The notes under the pieces: generated by a model
The model's input: the letters and a program-made list of their open reading frames with translations, nothing else
Told to the model about the DNA's origin: nothing
Database searches by the model: none
From: Monarcha castaneiventris obscurior
Lineage: Eukaryota; Chordata; Aves; Passeriformes; Monarchidae
NCBI GenBank assembly: GCA_026261815.1
Contig: JAMPIT010000174.1
Location: 12,276,001-12,340,000, forward strand
Direction of reading: 5' to 3'
Length of the DNA: 64,000 nucleotides
Part shown: positions 14,301 to 26,209 of the stretch, piece by piece
Layout of the letters: the number at the start of each line of letters is the position of its first letter
Position numbering within the stretch: the first letter of the stretch is position 1
Program-made: the position numbers and the translations under genes

Positions 14301-16057
14301 TAATAAAATCATTCATGCTGCAATAATTAAAGCTGTGTCAGCATTTTCATTTCAAACTCCATTTTTCAGGTGTTTATAATTCAGCCATAAAAAATTGTCT
14401 TGGATTCCTTCCACTACATCTGAAGGCCAAGAATATATATCCATAAAGAAGTTTACAAGTTTTGAACACTTGTTTTGCAGGTGTAGAATTGAAAAACAGT
14501 TTTGATTTACAAATAAAGTTTGACAAGTAGCCACTGGCATTTTTAAACCCAAACAAATCCAAAACACTTGAGATTATCAGGTTCATAAACCCATGTTTTC
14601 TGTGAGATTGTGTTAATCGCTGCAAATGGGTGTTGTCAACCCTCATCAAATTTGTACTTGGTCATGAAAATGGTGATAAATGCTAACAACAAGTAAATTT
14701 GTAGCCTACAAGATCTTAAATCCAATAATGTGAAGTGTGATTGACATATTTTTTTATGAATGCAAGCATATATACATTTAAATCTTTATAAAGGTGCTAA
14801 ATAAAAACCGTCTGCTAAATGCATGCACTATGGAAGCCAGTGTGTATTTTGGCAGAAATTTCCCTCTAGAGACAGCATTATCTGTTTTTTTTCACAGATC
14901 CAATCCTGCATGGGCATCAGCTGTGTCTGCTCTCCCACAATACCCTGTTAATATGCCTTAAACTTGGTGTGAGGGGAGCCATTGCAGTGATAACAGAGCA
15001 GCTCACTTGACACGTCATTAAATCTTTCTTCTGCTGAAATGGCTGCCAAGTAAGGTCACCTGGAGAAATGATGAACCACAAGAAGTTCCATGAAATAACA
15101 AACAGGGTTTATTCATCTTGGTATATCTCTGCCACCTCATACATGCTTGTGGAAATCATGTCAGCTTGTGGAAATTTGGCCTGTGAAGAGGTGGAAGCAC
15201 TGATCCATGGACCATCAAGCTTTGCTGGCATGCTGTGTCCTTGTGGATGCGTAAGGAGCCCTGACAGAGCTGTTCTCTGCAGTGCTGGCCATCTGCACAG
15301 CCTTCTCAAATCTCCATTTCATCAAAGGGAAATTAACATCATCTCTATTAAATTAAGGGTGGGTTTTTCCCCACTAATAAAGTTGGAATTGTGATTATCT
15401 GTTACTTCTGTTCTATCCTATCCCTCTCCATCCACACCATAGTGCCATATCACTTTTCAGCTGTGCATTAACCAATGGAAGATTTATTAGGGATGAGTCT
15501 TTGTCTCGGTGATCAAAACAAACCAAAACATGCTTTTCCCTACAGAGCAAAAAGCTCTGCAAACCATTGCCTTCAGGCCCTGCTCATATCCGTTCTGCTT
15601 ATTATTTGGCTTGGAGAGGCAGCAGTCTTCATGTGGCAACATTATGACCCTAAAATATGACTATTACTTTGTTTTGTTTTCATCTTTATTCATATGGAAT
15701 ATTGTGAAGACTGTGTTTCAGCTTCTTAAATGACATTTTTAAAGCATCATGCCTGGGATCAAGAGGCGAATACCCCATTTTGTGTTAGGGCAGGTTGGAC
15801 TAGGAAGACTTTTTAGGATGATGCTGAAAGACTCAACATGGGACAGAGGTAGTATTGTTGGTGACGTACTCATCTGTAACTTTTGTGCTCTTATAGACAG
15901 GCTTTTGTCTTCTTCATAATCTTTACTAGGAAAATAAGTCCATCAGGCACTTCTCTCCCTCAGTCAAACACAAGACTTCCTATGGAACAGGAATATGCTC
16001 AGACTTAACTAATAAATTAGTTCTTTAGGAATTTTATAAAATCAGATTTAGTAAAAT

Positions 16058-16069
16058 GGGGGGGGGGGG
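16058..16069 (+). repeat. Poly-G mononucleotide run (12 G)
   Basis: Twelve consecutive G bases are flanked by A-rich sequence. Mononucleotide G runs of this length are unstable and prone to sequencing error, so the exact count is uncertain. Confidence 0.85.
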
Positions 16070-19000
16070 AGTTGTCACAACATTGAAAAGAAAACCTATG
16101 TTTGTGTGGATGCATAGGGCCTATGATTTAAACACCAACATTTCTAAAACTGTGTCATGTATCAGTTCCCCAGAGTTAAGGGTGTATTTGCACTGCAAGA
16201 AAACCTACCAGGGCAAAAAAACTTCCAGTGGAAATCATATTACCTAGTACAATGCCTTTCATTTTATTCAATGTAAATTTTGAGGGTAACACTAATGTTA
16301 TTATACAGGTATGACCCACATCTGTGACATGCGCCATGTGAATTTGCTCTGAGGATATTTCAAAGGCTGTTTTACATTCATGGAGCTTTTAAAGTCCAGT
16401 ACAACATTATGGAAATGTAACAAACTAAATTTCGACCTTGGCCCTTCCTTTGTGCAGGACTGTTGGCCAATTTGTCCCAGTTTTACAGTTTTTTTAATTT
16501 TAAAATTGTCAGAGTAACAAAACTCATAGCTGGTGTTACTTTAAAACCAATCAAAATAAAAATTGTGCCCTGCTGTTAACTCCGAGGAAGAAACTGAGAT
16601 AAAACCTGAATTGAATTTAAAATAGTAAATCCAAAATAAGATTTGGGAAAAAACCCAAAACAATCTACTCTAGTTGAATATTTTTGTCACTCTCAAATTT
16701 AAAGGAAAAAAAAAAGAAAAATAAATTATTCTGATTCATAGTTTCCTTACCACTGTTTTCTGAGGTTTTACACCAGAGTGTAAGCTACTGAATCAAACTT
16801 GTAGTCATTGTGCATGGGATTTGTGCATATCATGGGGTTCATATATCTTTATCACCCTTTAAAGAACAGCAGTAAAAACCCCAGAAAGCCTTTCCCATTA
16901 ATCATTTCAAGTGAACTCACATTTTTCGAAGAAGGAGAGAGGCGTGTTGCTTTTAAAATGCACTCCTTTGCTGTTTGTTTTAATAACATTTGCACTCCAA
17001 TGCCTCACAGGAGAAAGAAGGTTGTATGCAGCTTTTCTCTAGAAAAGCATGATTTTCTATTTCTTCCTGAAGTTTAACTTCCATTATTCCTGAATATTTC
17101 TACCTGCTGCCATCAGAATCTAAGCTCCTTTGAAGATCAACTTACCATTAATTATGAGAAAAACCACTTCACGAACTGGTACTAAAGTATCAGAATGATA
17201 AATCAGAATGACAGCAATATTTCATGCAAGCACTCTATGTGAACATCTGCAAGTCTATATATTAAGAGCAAAATTATCAACAATCAACAAATCAACACCT
17301 CTTTACTGTGATACCAATGAGTTAAATAAGTAAAAAGAACAGCTTTATGGTATTTTAAGACTTTCATGTTGATATAGAGCAGCAAGACTAAATATAACAT
17401 TGTCTGAATCCACCAGAAATTTTGAAAAATATTTTTTTGTAGTTGAGGTGATTTAGTTTTAATATAGACATGAGTAAGAAATCTTATTGTATCCAGATTC
17501 CTAAAATATTTGTTTATCTTTAAATCAGACATAATTGGTATTAAACCTTATTTAAAAAGTATGTGTCAGACATTTACTACCAAAACCTAATTATCACTGG
17601 ACTTAAGCTTCCTAGATCAAAGGCTTAGTTTCCATGGCAGTACCCAAAATGCCCTCTTAAGTAGCAGCTCATGCATCAAATCAGCATTGATACTTATTTA
17701 ATGTAAGAAGAATGAAAATCAAACTGTGTTCACTTCTACATAAATTCACAGAAGCACCCAAGACTTTGGAAAGAAAAATTTCCAAGTTTGCAGTGCATTG
17801 ATGTAAATGATTGGGGTGATTTTAATGTTAATAGCACTAGCAGTACTTGCTGACTAGAACTGCAGCACATTGGACTTAGCAGAAAAAAAGACCTGAACTA
17901 GCTTAGAATTGATGCTTTATATGAAGAATAATAATACACATGAAGAGAAACTTTCATCACTGATTGCTTATGGAAAATATTTTGGATTTGTGGAATATAC
18001 ATTATTTGAGGTTTTCCTGTAACCCTAGCTAATGTCCTGGTAATCTTTTGATGCTCATCAGTAACACATTGTTATGCCTATAAGCACTTTTTCTACATCT
18101 TTTTCAGTTTAAGACTCATTAAATCTTTAGCAGCAATGAGTAATAGTATCAAATAAGATAAAACAGGATTCATTGTGTCATACAATACCTATAGCTTCCA
18201 CTACACTAGCAAGTGGGAGTGAAATTAAAGCCTTCTGCTGAAAAGTTGGTTATAGAAACAAAAAAGATGTGGCTAGTATTTCTCTCTGTAGTGGTTTTGT
18301 TAGTAAACAGTATGGTAAGATTATGTTTATTGACAAAATTTTCAAAATGACTAGTAAGTAATTAACAAATTCTTTATTACTGGAGTTAGTTGATGTGTTA
18401 GACACTATGCTTCCATTATATATCTAAAGTAAAACTGACAATTGGCCATTGGGCTCTTTTTAGAACATGGAACTGATATAGCAAAAAATCTCAAATGTCT
18501 TTGCCTAAACTAAGCCACCCAGGGTTGTATTCATCCCTTTAAACAAAAACCAATGCAGCCTAATAAAGAAAAATTTAGGTCTGAACATATAAGCGAATAA
18601 CATATGCTTTACAATCTGGATTTTTTTTCAGGTCCTTGCTCTTTTTTGAGTAAGAGTAGTGACAATCAAGTTTATGGATAAAGCCAAAACACTGTTACAG
18701 TCATGAGTTGTAGCTGAAGTCAGGATTCAGCTTTATAATAGAGAGATGCCATATTTTTTCTTGATGAAAATTATTGAAATTATTTTGGGCACTGAAGCCC
18801 AACAGAAGAGGTCTAGAAAGATCCAAAACTCCATTTCAAAGTGTGGAGAAGCATATAACATAACATTTCTTGTGAGTATATATGTGCATATATGCATGCA
18901 TATATATCTGAAAGATGGTGAAAGACAGGAAAGTAGGTTGAGTGGTTACTCTGCACATACTCAAAACTCATAGTCATGATAAACAAATGGGAAGAAGAGG

Positions 19001-19597
19001 AATCATGATGCTTATTTCGAATATTTAAAAGTTGTTATATTTCAAAAATGCACTGTGAAGTAGCAAAGGGTACTAAAACTTAAATGCAAATGTGTAATAT
19101 CTGAATCAAAAATTTCTGTTAAAGCACACTAGTTAACACAGCACATATGATCAAAACAAATGGCGCTTTTTTAGTTTTCTTGAATTAAACAAACTACCAA
19201 ACTGGGATAAATTTTGTCAGGTATGTTTATATAAATTTAAACTTTTAATTTGGTAGTGTCATCATCCTTTTTTCTTCCTATCCCTAAATGCCTTATAGAG
19301 CAATGGGTTGCATTGAAAGCAAATTATGAAATACCACTCAAAATTTGTTACAATAGATGTGAATTTGACACAAAAAATGTGTCCCATAACTCTGTCACCT
19401 CACCTGTACTTGGTTGTACTTTAACCTCATGTCTATACTGCCATGTCTAGGGCCATGCTTTATGTAGTAGTATTATCTATGCCTTATTGCAAAGTTGTAT
19501 TCAAGACCCAAACATTATGCAGCTGACTTAAGGTAAGCAGGAATGTTTTGTGAGCTCATTCTTGCACTTTGTAACTGGAACGAAACCACTGCTGACT

Positions 19598-19622
19598 ATG
19601 GCTTTTAAAGTCTAAAAGCCAT
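19598..19622. repeat. Perfect 10-bp inverted repeat, 5-nt loop
   Basis: Arms ATGGCTTTTA (19598-19607) and TAAAAGCCAT (19613-19622) are exact reverse complements around the loop AAGTC. Pairing does not extend beyond the arms, so the hairpin is too short for a microRNA precursor. It lacks the setting of a bacterial terminator and is probably incidental. Confidence 0.8.
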
Positions 19623-20886
19623 TTTCCACTGGCTGCAATTTAAGAGAGAGGAAATGCCTACTGTTATTTATTAGTTATGCTATTTATTAGTTCTTTGAAA
19701 ATGACTTTCTATTAATCAAAGTCTGTCCCAGCCATTACAAGGCAGTTGTTGGAGCCAGAGAATAACTTCAGTACTCAAGTGTAAGAGTTGGAACTCTTAC
19801 AGTGTTCATGAATGAGGGAGACAATGAAATTAGATTCTCTCCCTGTAGGGGGTAGACGTTGACCACTGCCTGATGCCAGCAACTACAGGTCTAAATATTT
19901 CTTCTAGAATGGTTGTTTTACCTTCCTAAACTTTCAACTTTTAAATTGCTGTATTTAGAATCTTGGTGTTAACAGACTGGATGCTTTCAGCAGCATATCA
20001 GGCTAATGGTTATCAAGCACAAAGGATAAATGTAACAGTTAAACCATGGCTAATTAAAAGAACCATATATACTTGTCTGTCCAAGAGCCCCTCTTCTGCA
20101 GAAAGGAAGACTAACGAAAATATTTTATAGACATAACTGTGCAGACTCATATCTGCCACTTGCAGTGTTGACAACAGCCTCCAACCTGAGCAATATTTCA
20201 CAATAAAATAAGTGAGAAGTGTCATCTCATTGGATCCTCCAGAAAAAAATTCAGACATACTTGTATGCATTCTTACAGTGTATCATCATCTGCTTGAGGT
20301 GCTGGCAAATCCCTTTTATAATGCGTGTGTTTATTTCTCAGAGAGAACATTCTGTATAAGCAATGGACACATTCTTTTACATTTTACATTCCACCTGAAA
20401 GTCCATCACAGAAAGCTTGTTAATGTCCTTCAGGATATACAGTACAGTAGTAAATAGACTCCCAATAGCAAAGTAAATCTCTGGTAGGAGGCTCGAATAA
20501 TATGTGTGTGCTAAGATCAAATCTTGACTTCAAGTTCAAGTGCAGTTTAACAGCGAATCCGAAGTTGTAAATGCAAAGTAAAGGCAATTTTAAGGCTGCT
20601 TTAAACCAAGCATGAAACACTGAGCATTCAAAGTTGAGATTCTGTACATCTGGTTCTAATATGCGTCTTGCATTTTAGACAAGCAACCTTCTTTTCTTGT
20701 TTCAAGCTTTACTATCACTGTAGTTATACAGTTTGTGAGTTTATAGTTTGGCAACATTCTCAGTATGTTTGAATTAATGGTTTGGTAAACAAAATAATGC
20801 AGCTTTCTTTTTCACATTAAATGACTTCCCTTTTTAATGTTTTAATGCCTAACATTTCTAATTCTTGTTTCCTCCTATCCCTCCTC

Positions 20887-20960
20887 ACCCCCACCAACCC
20901 CCCCCTCAAAAAAAAGACCAATAAAAGAAAAAAGAAAAAGAGGAGGTTTGGACTATTTAA
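20887..20960. repeat. C-run followed by A-rich low-complexity sequence
   Basis: A C-rich run (with eight consecutive C near 20898) passes directly into an A/AG-rich run. It is simple sequence, with no transposon attached that I can recognise. Confidence 0.6.
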
Positions 20961-21339
20961 CTTTCTCAGTTTTAACATTTTCATTTATCTATTTTTGAAT
21001 GAAAGTGATTAAACTTCTGCACAGCAATCAGATATTCAGATATTGTACAGACGTACACCTTAATAGAGAAATACACCCATGTGTTACCGATACCATTATA
21101 TAGCTCAGTTTTAGATAAGAAAGTTGCTTCAGCCCAGCTGTATGGTCTGAGTAATCAGGCTGAAGTAGCAGGACAAGGGCACAGTGTAAAATGAAACAGG
21201 AAGATATACACAAGGGATCTGCATGCAAACATTATTCTGCTTCATTTCTGCACCAGCCTTTAGAGGATTCCCTCAAAAGTAAACACAGTTAATTAATTCC
21301 CAAGTAAAATAAGTAAATACAAATTTTCCACTTACTGTG

Positions 21340-22040
21340 TGCTGTGCTTTGTCCGTGCACTGAAGAGAAGAGGCAGTTCTGCAGCGCTCACCTAGATCCA
21401 GGTTGCTTTCTAAATTAGTCATACATGTGAGCTGGAGGAAGCACATTGACTTTTTAACTGTGCAAAGAGCAACCCATCTCTGTGCTGCCAGACAACCCTT
21501 CAGGACACGGGGCTGAACTTCAGCACAAGAGCACGGCATCTATTACGCTTGAGGCTCTACCATTTCACCTACACCTGGGTGGATCTATCAAGCTTCATCT
21601 CTATTAGGGCGGTTTGACTATGTGGTTGAAAGAAAAAAAAAATAAAAAGAGAAAGGGGGAGAGAGGGAAAGAGAGAGAGAGAGAGTGAGAGAAAAAAGGC
21701 TTGCCGTTGTCACACTTGTTTCCTATTAAAGAGCCTTACGGTGGATTGAGTAATTGTGTACGAAGGTAGTCTGGCTGGCAGATGTGTGCAGCCCCAGAGG
21801 AGCACTCGATTCGAGGCAGATGGGTTGTACCAGGGCGCAAACAACATTGGAGAAAGAGAGGCGTGATTAAAACAGCAGGCCGCCGCTTTACAGCGCCTGG
21901 AAGTGGGGATAGCATGAAAGCTCCCAGGAACTACAACTCCCCAAAATGGGAACTGCACAGGCACAAGCAAACTGCAGTAAAACAAACCTGATAAAGCCCA
22001 GTGGATGATCAAATTGACCGAGTTATGCAACGATACTGAA
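21340..22040 (+). promoter_or_regulatory. CpG-enriched, promoter-like block with ZNF143-type motif
   Basis: By eye count this block holds about 19 CpG dinucleotides in 700 bp, including GGCCGCCGC near 21879 and CTCGATTCGAGG near 21806. Neighbouring kilobases have few. At 21930-21941 the plus strand reads ACTACAACTCCC, the core of the ZNF143/Staf (and THAP11-associated) site found close to many vertebrate transcription starts. A purine tract lies within the block, and splice-like signals follow downstream. Together these suggest a transcription start or a GC-rich enhancer. No TATA box is evident. Orientation is inferred from the downstream donor sites, and minus-strand transcription is also possible. 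Confidence 0.35.
21628..21699 (+). repeat. Polypurine (GA/A) tract
   Basis: This is an almost uninterrupted A/G run with only two or three T, including a GAGAGAGAGAGAGA microsatellite core at about 21671-21685. Such tracts are often length-polymorphic and can form triplex DNA. It lies inside the CpG-enriched block. Confidence 0.85.
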
Positions 22041-22090
22041 ACCATCATGATTATTAATGAACCTCTCTCCCCTCCTCCTCCTCCTTGCAG

Positions 22091-22124
22091 GCACTTACAT
22101 TAGAAATACTCAGTTACAAAGAGC
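22091..22124 (+). other. Candidate small exon or end of a first exon
   Basis: A strong acceptor (a pyrimidine tract of CCT/CTC repeats ending TTGCAG at 22090) is followed 34 bases later by the donor GTGAGT at 22125. The segment could be a 34-base internal exon, or the acceptor may go unused and this be the 3' end of a first exon starting in the CpG-rich block upstream. Two of three frames are open, but the peptide is too short to identify. The splice signals are seen directly; splicing is inferred. Confidence 0.22.
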
Positions 22125-22372
22125 GTGAGTATGGGTTTATTCAAAACAGAATCCTGGGCTACCGTACAATCTGAAGCATCTTTTAGAAATGGATTAGAGT
22201 TACTTTGAGGGTTTTACATTGTCTCTCACGTCTGGTTCAGTTTAAAAGAAAAAGAGAAGCTGAACAGTGGGAGTGAATCTGCCGTTAGCAGTTATTTCTG
22301 AGAATAGTTGAAGCAGATTGTCAGAGAAGTGAACAAGGAAACCTTATTACAAACTTCTGTCTGACATGCATA

Positions 22373-22436
22373 GGGCCAAAATCAGCCTCGGTATAACCAC
22401 ACCAGTATATGTCAGGGCTGATTTTGTCATATGGCC
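22373..22436. mobile_element. Relic of a palindromic amniote MITE-like repeat
   Basis: Perfect 11-bp arms CAAAATCAGCC (22377-22387) and GGCTGATTTTG (22416-22426) enclose 28 bases. Outer GGCC boxes occur on both sides (22374-22377 and 22433-22436), offset by a 6-base bulge. The start (GGGCCAAAAT...), the inner ACACCAGT and the overall palindrome resemble a family of old palindromic repeats common in reptile and bird genomes, whose members begin and end GGGCCAAA/TTTGGCCC. I recognise the type rather than a named family. A microRNA-like hairpin is the alternative reading. Confidence 0.35.
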
Positions 22437-22743
22437 TCTCCCAGGTTATTGAAACTTGGCCACAGCAGATGGTCAGAGAATCCCTGTTATCACAACAATG
22501 GTTTGTAATAGTACACGTTACACTCCTATGCAGACAGGAGAGAAGGGCTACTTGTACAGTACTGAAATGATCTCAAGTGCAGAGCTCCCATGTGTGAGCT
22601 CATGTGTGCACCGGCTGTCTATTTTGAGGTTTAAGTAGAACTTAAATACTGCTTGCCCTCTCTTTGCTGGACTTCTACCCAGAAATGCTGAGTCTGATAC
22701 AATTCCCTCAGTGAACCTCTACTTCATTTTTTTCCACTTACAG

Positions 22744-22810
22744 TGAAGCATCCCACATTGCAGATGGCTGCATTTGAGCTCATCACCCTGGGACACCTTC
22801 ATGGTCAAAG
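22744..22810 (+). other. Candidate exon (67 bp) with strong splice sites
   Basis: The acceptor is a long pyrimidine tract (TTCATTTTTTTCCACTTACAG, ending 22743) and the donor is AAAG|GTGAGA at 22811. A second acceptor-like CAG at 22761-22763 directly precedes an ATG at 22764 with G at +4. From that ATG the frame is open to the donor (15 codons plus two bases). It lies 619 bp downstream of the GTGAGT donor at 22125, so the two could be spliced in one plus-strand transcript from the CpG-rich block. I do not recognise the peptide; a long non-coding RNA is as likely as a coding exon. Confidence 0.25.
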
Positions 22811-22819
22811 GTGAGAAAC

Positions 22820-25430
22820 AGGCACTGCAAGAAGGCAGCAAGTCTGAACCTGTAGAGGTATCTAAAAGAGGTTGTGCAAATTGTATTTTGTTCCTGCTGA
22901 TTATTGTGGCATATAGGATTTGAGTTAACTAAGGTAAATCCACCTCTCCCCATGTCTGATCCACAACTGGTTTAAATCAGCATTGATCAATATAGTTATG
23001 ATGTCTTATAAAAACTGAGATTATCCTCATGCAGCCCAAAACAATACTACTACAGTATTCTAGGATACGAATGTAGGATACCATAGTACTTATTTATTGT
23101 GTATAGGGAATGCTGGTCCCTAATATCTACCAGCTGTTTTATCAGGACCTTTAGACAAGAATGGTTTATATACAAAATCCTATGGATATTTCCCATCTAA
23201 GCTCTTGTTATTAATTTTTCAATAAGGCTCATTCATATCCAGGTAACTGAAAAAGCAAAGGAAACATAAAAAAGGTGGACAAATATTCAAATATTTTTCT
23301 TTTCATAGTAGAGTTTCTTTTTTTTTTTTTCCACATGGTAGAATTGTTTCACAAGTGTGTATTTTTCATCGCTGCCTCAGTTTAAGAAGGTAAATTGTTG
23401 GCATGTCCTTTTCTCTTAATGAAGTTTTCTAGTCATACACAAAAGTAATTAAGCAAGGGTTAGGGATTAATGAGCCTTAAAATGCCTATATGAGAGTTGC
23501 CTATACCTAAAGTTAGAAGACATCTGCATTTAACGTTCATCAAAAGTCTTCAGTTCTGAGTCTGGCAGTAGTAGAATGTCTCAGGCCTCGTGACATTGAA
23601 CAGTTTGTTGTCCTTTTCATGCCTACAGTTTTGGGATTCTTGGAAAGTGAAGTGTTCATCTTCAATCTTGAAACTTTTTCTTGGACTTCTGGCAGAGTAG
23701 CCTTGTACAAAATGGACTTCCAGTTTTCATGGCACCATAAAGGATTCTAACGCACAACCCTACTGTTTGGCTAATAGCAACAGGCTATCTGCAATTAGAT
23801 GCTTTAAATGCCTGCTCTTTTGGTGATATAGGAAAGGATTCCCTGGCTCAGATTTAGCATGGGAAAGCTACAGTGTTTAGCCTGCTAGCAGAGACTCACC
23901 TGAGGTAACAGTGATGGAAAATGTCACTTTTTCTGTTCACCAAAGACTGTTCAAACAAAAACAATTTGAAGAAAAATACATTGACCATCTGTGACAGGAT
24001 GCCGAGATGGATTTGGTCCCTTCAGGAGGAAAAAGGACTGGACCAAGGAGCAGAATATTAATATTCCAGAAGAGGCTTTCAACAGAAATATTTTAGAGTG
24101 AAGGGCAGCTCTGTACAGGCATCATTTTTGCTTTTTCCCTGCCTTCTCTGACCTCCTGAAGTGAAATAAGTAGACATACACTTTCAGGGAATAATTCTAA
24201 ACGAAGGAGGATACATAATATGACAAATAAATCAGGCACCTCAAATACTCAGAAGGAAGTGTTCAACAATGATCTCTTCTGTTCCCTGTGGCATGTCCTG
24301 TTCTTGGTTCCTTGGGAGCTGTGGAAAGGGGTATAGTTCCCCTAAGGTCCCTCAATACTCAGTGAAGTTAGATGTGCCTACAAGTGGCAGCAGACTGTTG
24401 GCAACAGCCTGGGGACAATAATAATGTTTAGCTCTAATAATGTCCATGCTCTTAGCCTCAGGACATCCAAAATTATACAGAGTTCATTTTCTGTGTTAAT
24501 TCTTTACCAATGTGACTGACCTGTGTAAGGTATAGGTAAAAACTATCAGGGTCTGTGCCTTTCCTGTGCTCCTCATCCAACCTTTGGGAGATACTGGGAC
24601 ACAGCACTCTGCTACCTTGGGAGACCACTGACATATCTTGAGTCCTTCTCATGTATTTATGCAGAAAATACTGCAGCTATTATTGAGGAACTGCTGTGAG
24701 GTTCTGGTCTGTACTTTACATTTTAAATAAGAATTTTTCTGGACAATCTGTCTTTTGCCATGTAGTTACTGGCATGTTGTTTTACTTGGCTTCTGAGAAG
24801 AGAACCTTCCAGAACAGTGGGACCTACTTTCCTCCTATTTAAAACTCACTGACTTCAGGGTAAGTCCCTTTCTGACATCTCCAAGAGTATTCCGATGGCC
24901 CTGTAGTCTATGAAACTGTTACATGACCACCCACTATTAAACAGATGTTCCCTGGCTCAAAATATAAATACAGTCTGGAGTGTGAAGCTGGCTGTGATTT
25001 ATTTAGGTAACAGTGACCTTGTATGGAAATATTCTCACTTTTTTCTTTTTGGCAAAAAAGCCTTTGATTTTCCCATTTTGATTTTCTCTTGGGCTAGAAA
25101 AGGGCTTTTCCTTCACATATGATTATACTGAGACTTACCTGAGTTACAGGATATAGAAAATACCTTTTTCATAAAAATACAGGCAGAATAAAAAAGAAGG
25201 AAAAAAAGTACAGAATACTTTTAGAAACTGGGTCCATATCCTAGTTAAACACTTCAGGTAACAGCTGCCTCACTGCAAACTAAATGATTCAAGCATCTTT
25301 TTTTAAAAAAAACCCTATTTTTCAGTCAATATTTCCCATAAGATGTCTCAGATTTCTATCTAAAAATTCTCAAGACATTTTAAGAACTGGCCCATTGGAC
25401 ATTTGTACTGCAGGGGACTCTGATGCAGCA
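22820..25430. other. Unique non-coding stretch
   Basis: No gene or transposon is recognised. A good donor (CAGG|GTAAGT at 24860) is preceded by a weak acceptor near 24767, so a further exon is conceivable but not supported. A T run lies at about 23319-23330. Confidence 0.5.
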
Positions 25431-25594
25431 TAATCATGACAAAATGTGGCTGTGATGGGAAGGCAAGAGGAGATGAGGTGGCAAGTAGAAGAGGCTCAGT
25501 GAGTTGGTTGTGGAATGATGGAACTCACCTGGAGCAGTTGCCAACCTGTGGATTTCACTGACACCTCCCCTCTGGCAAGAGAAGCCTAGTCTTT

Positions 25595-26209
25595 TCATAG
25601 GGGATGAGTAGAAAAGCTCACAAAAGCTACAAAACTCTTGAGAGAGTGGGGCCAGCCTTCTTGGCTTGGTGGTCCCTCCCTGAAACCAGTAGTGGAGAAG
25701 CCTGCAGGACACATCTCTCTGCCACATCTGTGTGTTTGATCAAGCTCTGGCCAGCAGTCCCCGAATTTCAGGTTACACACTGAATGAGTGCATCTGTGTC
25801 CAGCAAAGCTGTGTGTTTTTTTCAGAAGTGATGAGCTCATAGGGAAAAGGATGCAGAAAGTTGTAATGGAGGAAAAATGGGGAAAAAATTTCAACACTGC
25901 CAGAACAATCATCCAACCCCACTGCCTGCTCCTAAACTGCCCATGATGCAATAACCTGCCTTTGAGGATCCTATACAGCCCACACACTTCTACAGACTGA
26001 TTGCCTCTGACTTGGGCCAGAAGATTTAAACTGCCCTCAAATTGAATTTTGAGCCTGGATAATGAGTTGTGTGAGTTGGATGCAACTGAAGGGGGGAGGA
26101 CAGTGCCCATAACCTTGACCGCTCCTTGCTGCTGTCGGAAGAGTTCAGGGCCAGGGCTGGGCCTTGGGGACAGCAGTCTCACCTGCTGTGAGTTACTTGA
26201 GTTTCCCAA
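25595..26209 (-). CDS. Longest open frame, unrecognised, probably not a gene
   Basis: This minus-strand frame of 204 codons plus stop is the longest in the window. I recognise no domain, signal peptide or family. The product is rich in serine, proline, arginine and leucine, with one hydrophobic patch around residues 98-125. The region is GC-richer than its surroundings, which lowers the stop-codon rate, so a frame of this length is near chance expectation for 64 kb on two strands. Donor-like sites lie just beyond its end (CTCCAG|GTGAGT, near 25530) and near its start (CAGCAG|GTGAGA, near 26180). An acceptor-like stretch (...AAAACACACAG) lies inside at about 25814, so part of it could be an exon of a non-coding RNA. 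Confidence 0.12.
   Translation of the reverse strand: MGNSSNSQQVRLLSPRPSPGPELFRQQQGAVKVMGTVLPPSVASNSHNSLSRLKIQFEGSLNLLAQVRGNQSVEVCGLYRILKGRLLHHGQFRSRQWGWMIVLAVLKFFPHFSSITTFCILFPMSSSLLKKTHSFAGHRCTHSVCNLKFGDCWPELDQTHRCGREMCPAGFSTTGFREGPPSQEGWPHSLKSFVAFVSFSTHPL

Larger units (their letters stand above)
11420..21330. other. Unique non-coding stretch
   Basis: I see no supported gene. A moderately GC-richer patch at 13080-13330 sits in two overlapping plus-strand frames (13057-13353 and 13220-13546) with no domain or composition suggesting a real protein. A 12-base G run lies at 16058-16069, and alternating purine/pyrimidine DNA at about 18878-18910. The stretch 14940-15065 is compact and non-repetitive but otherwise unremarkable. 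Confidence 0.55.

Noticed and set aside
15780..15815. GGTTGGACTAGGAAGACTTTTT resembling the CR1 3' tail in plus orientation (quoted in part: GGTTGGACTAGG)
   Set aside because: Only about a dozen bases match, and the terminal ATTCTATG repeats are missing.
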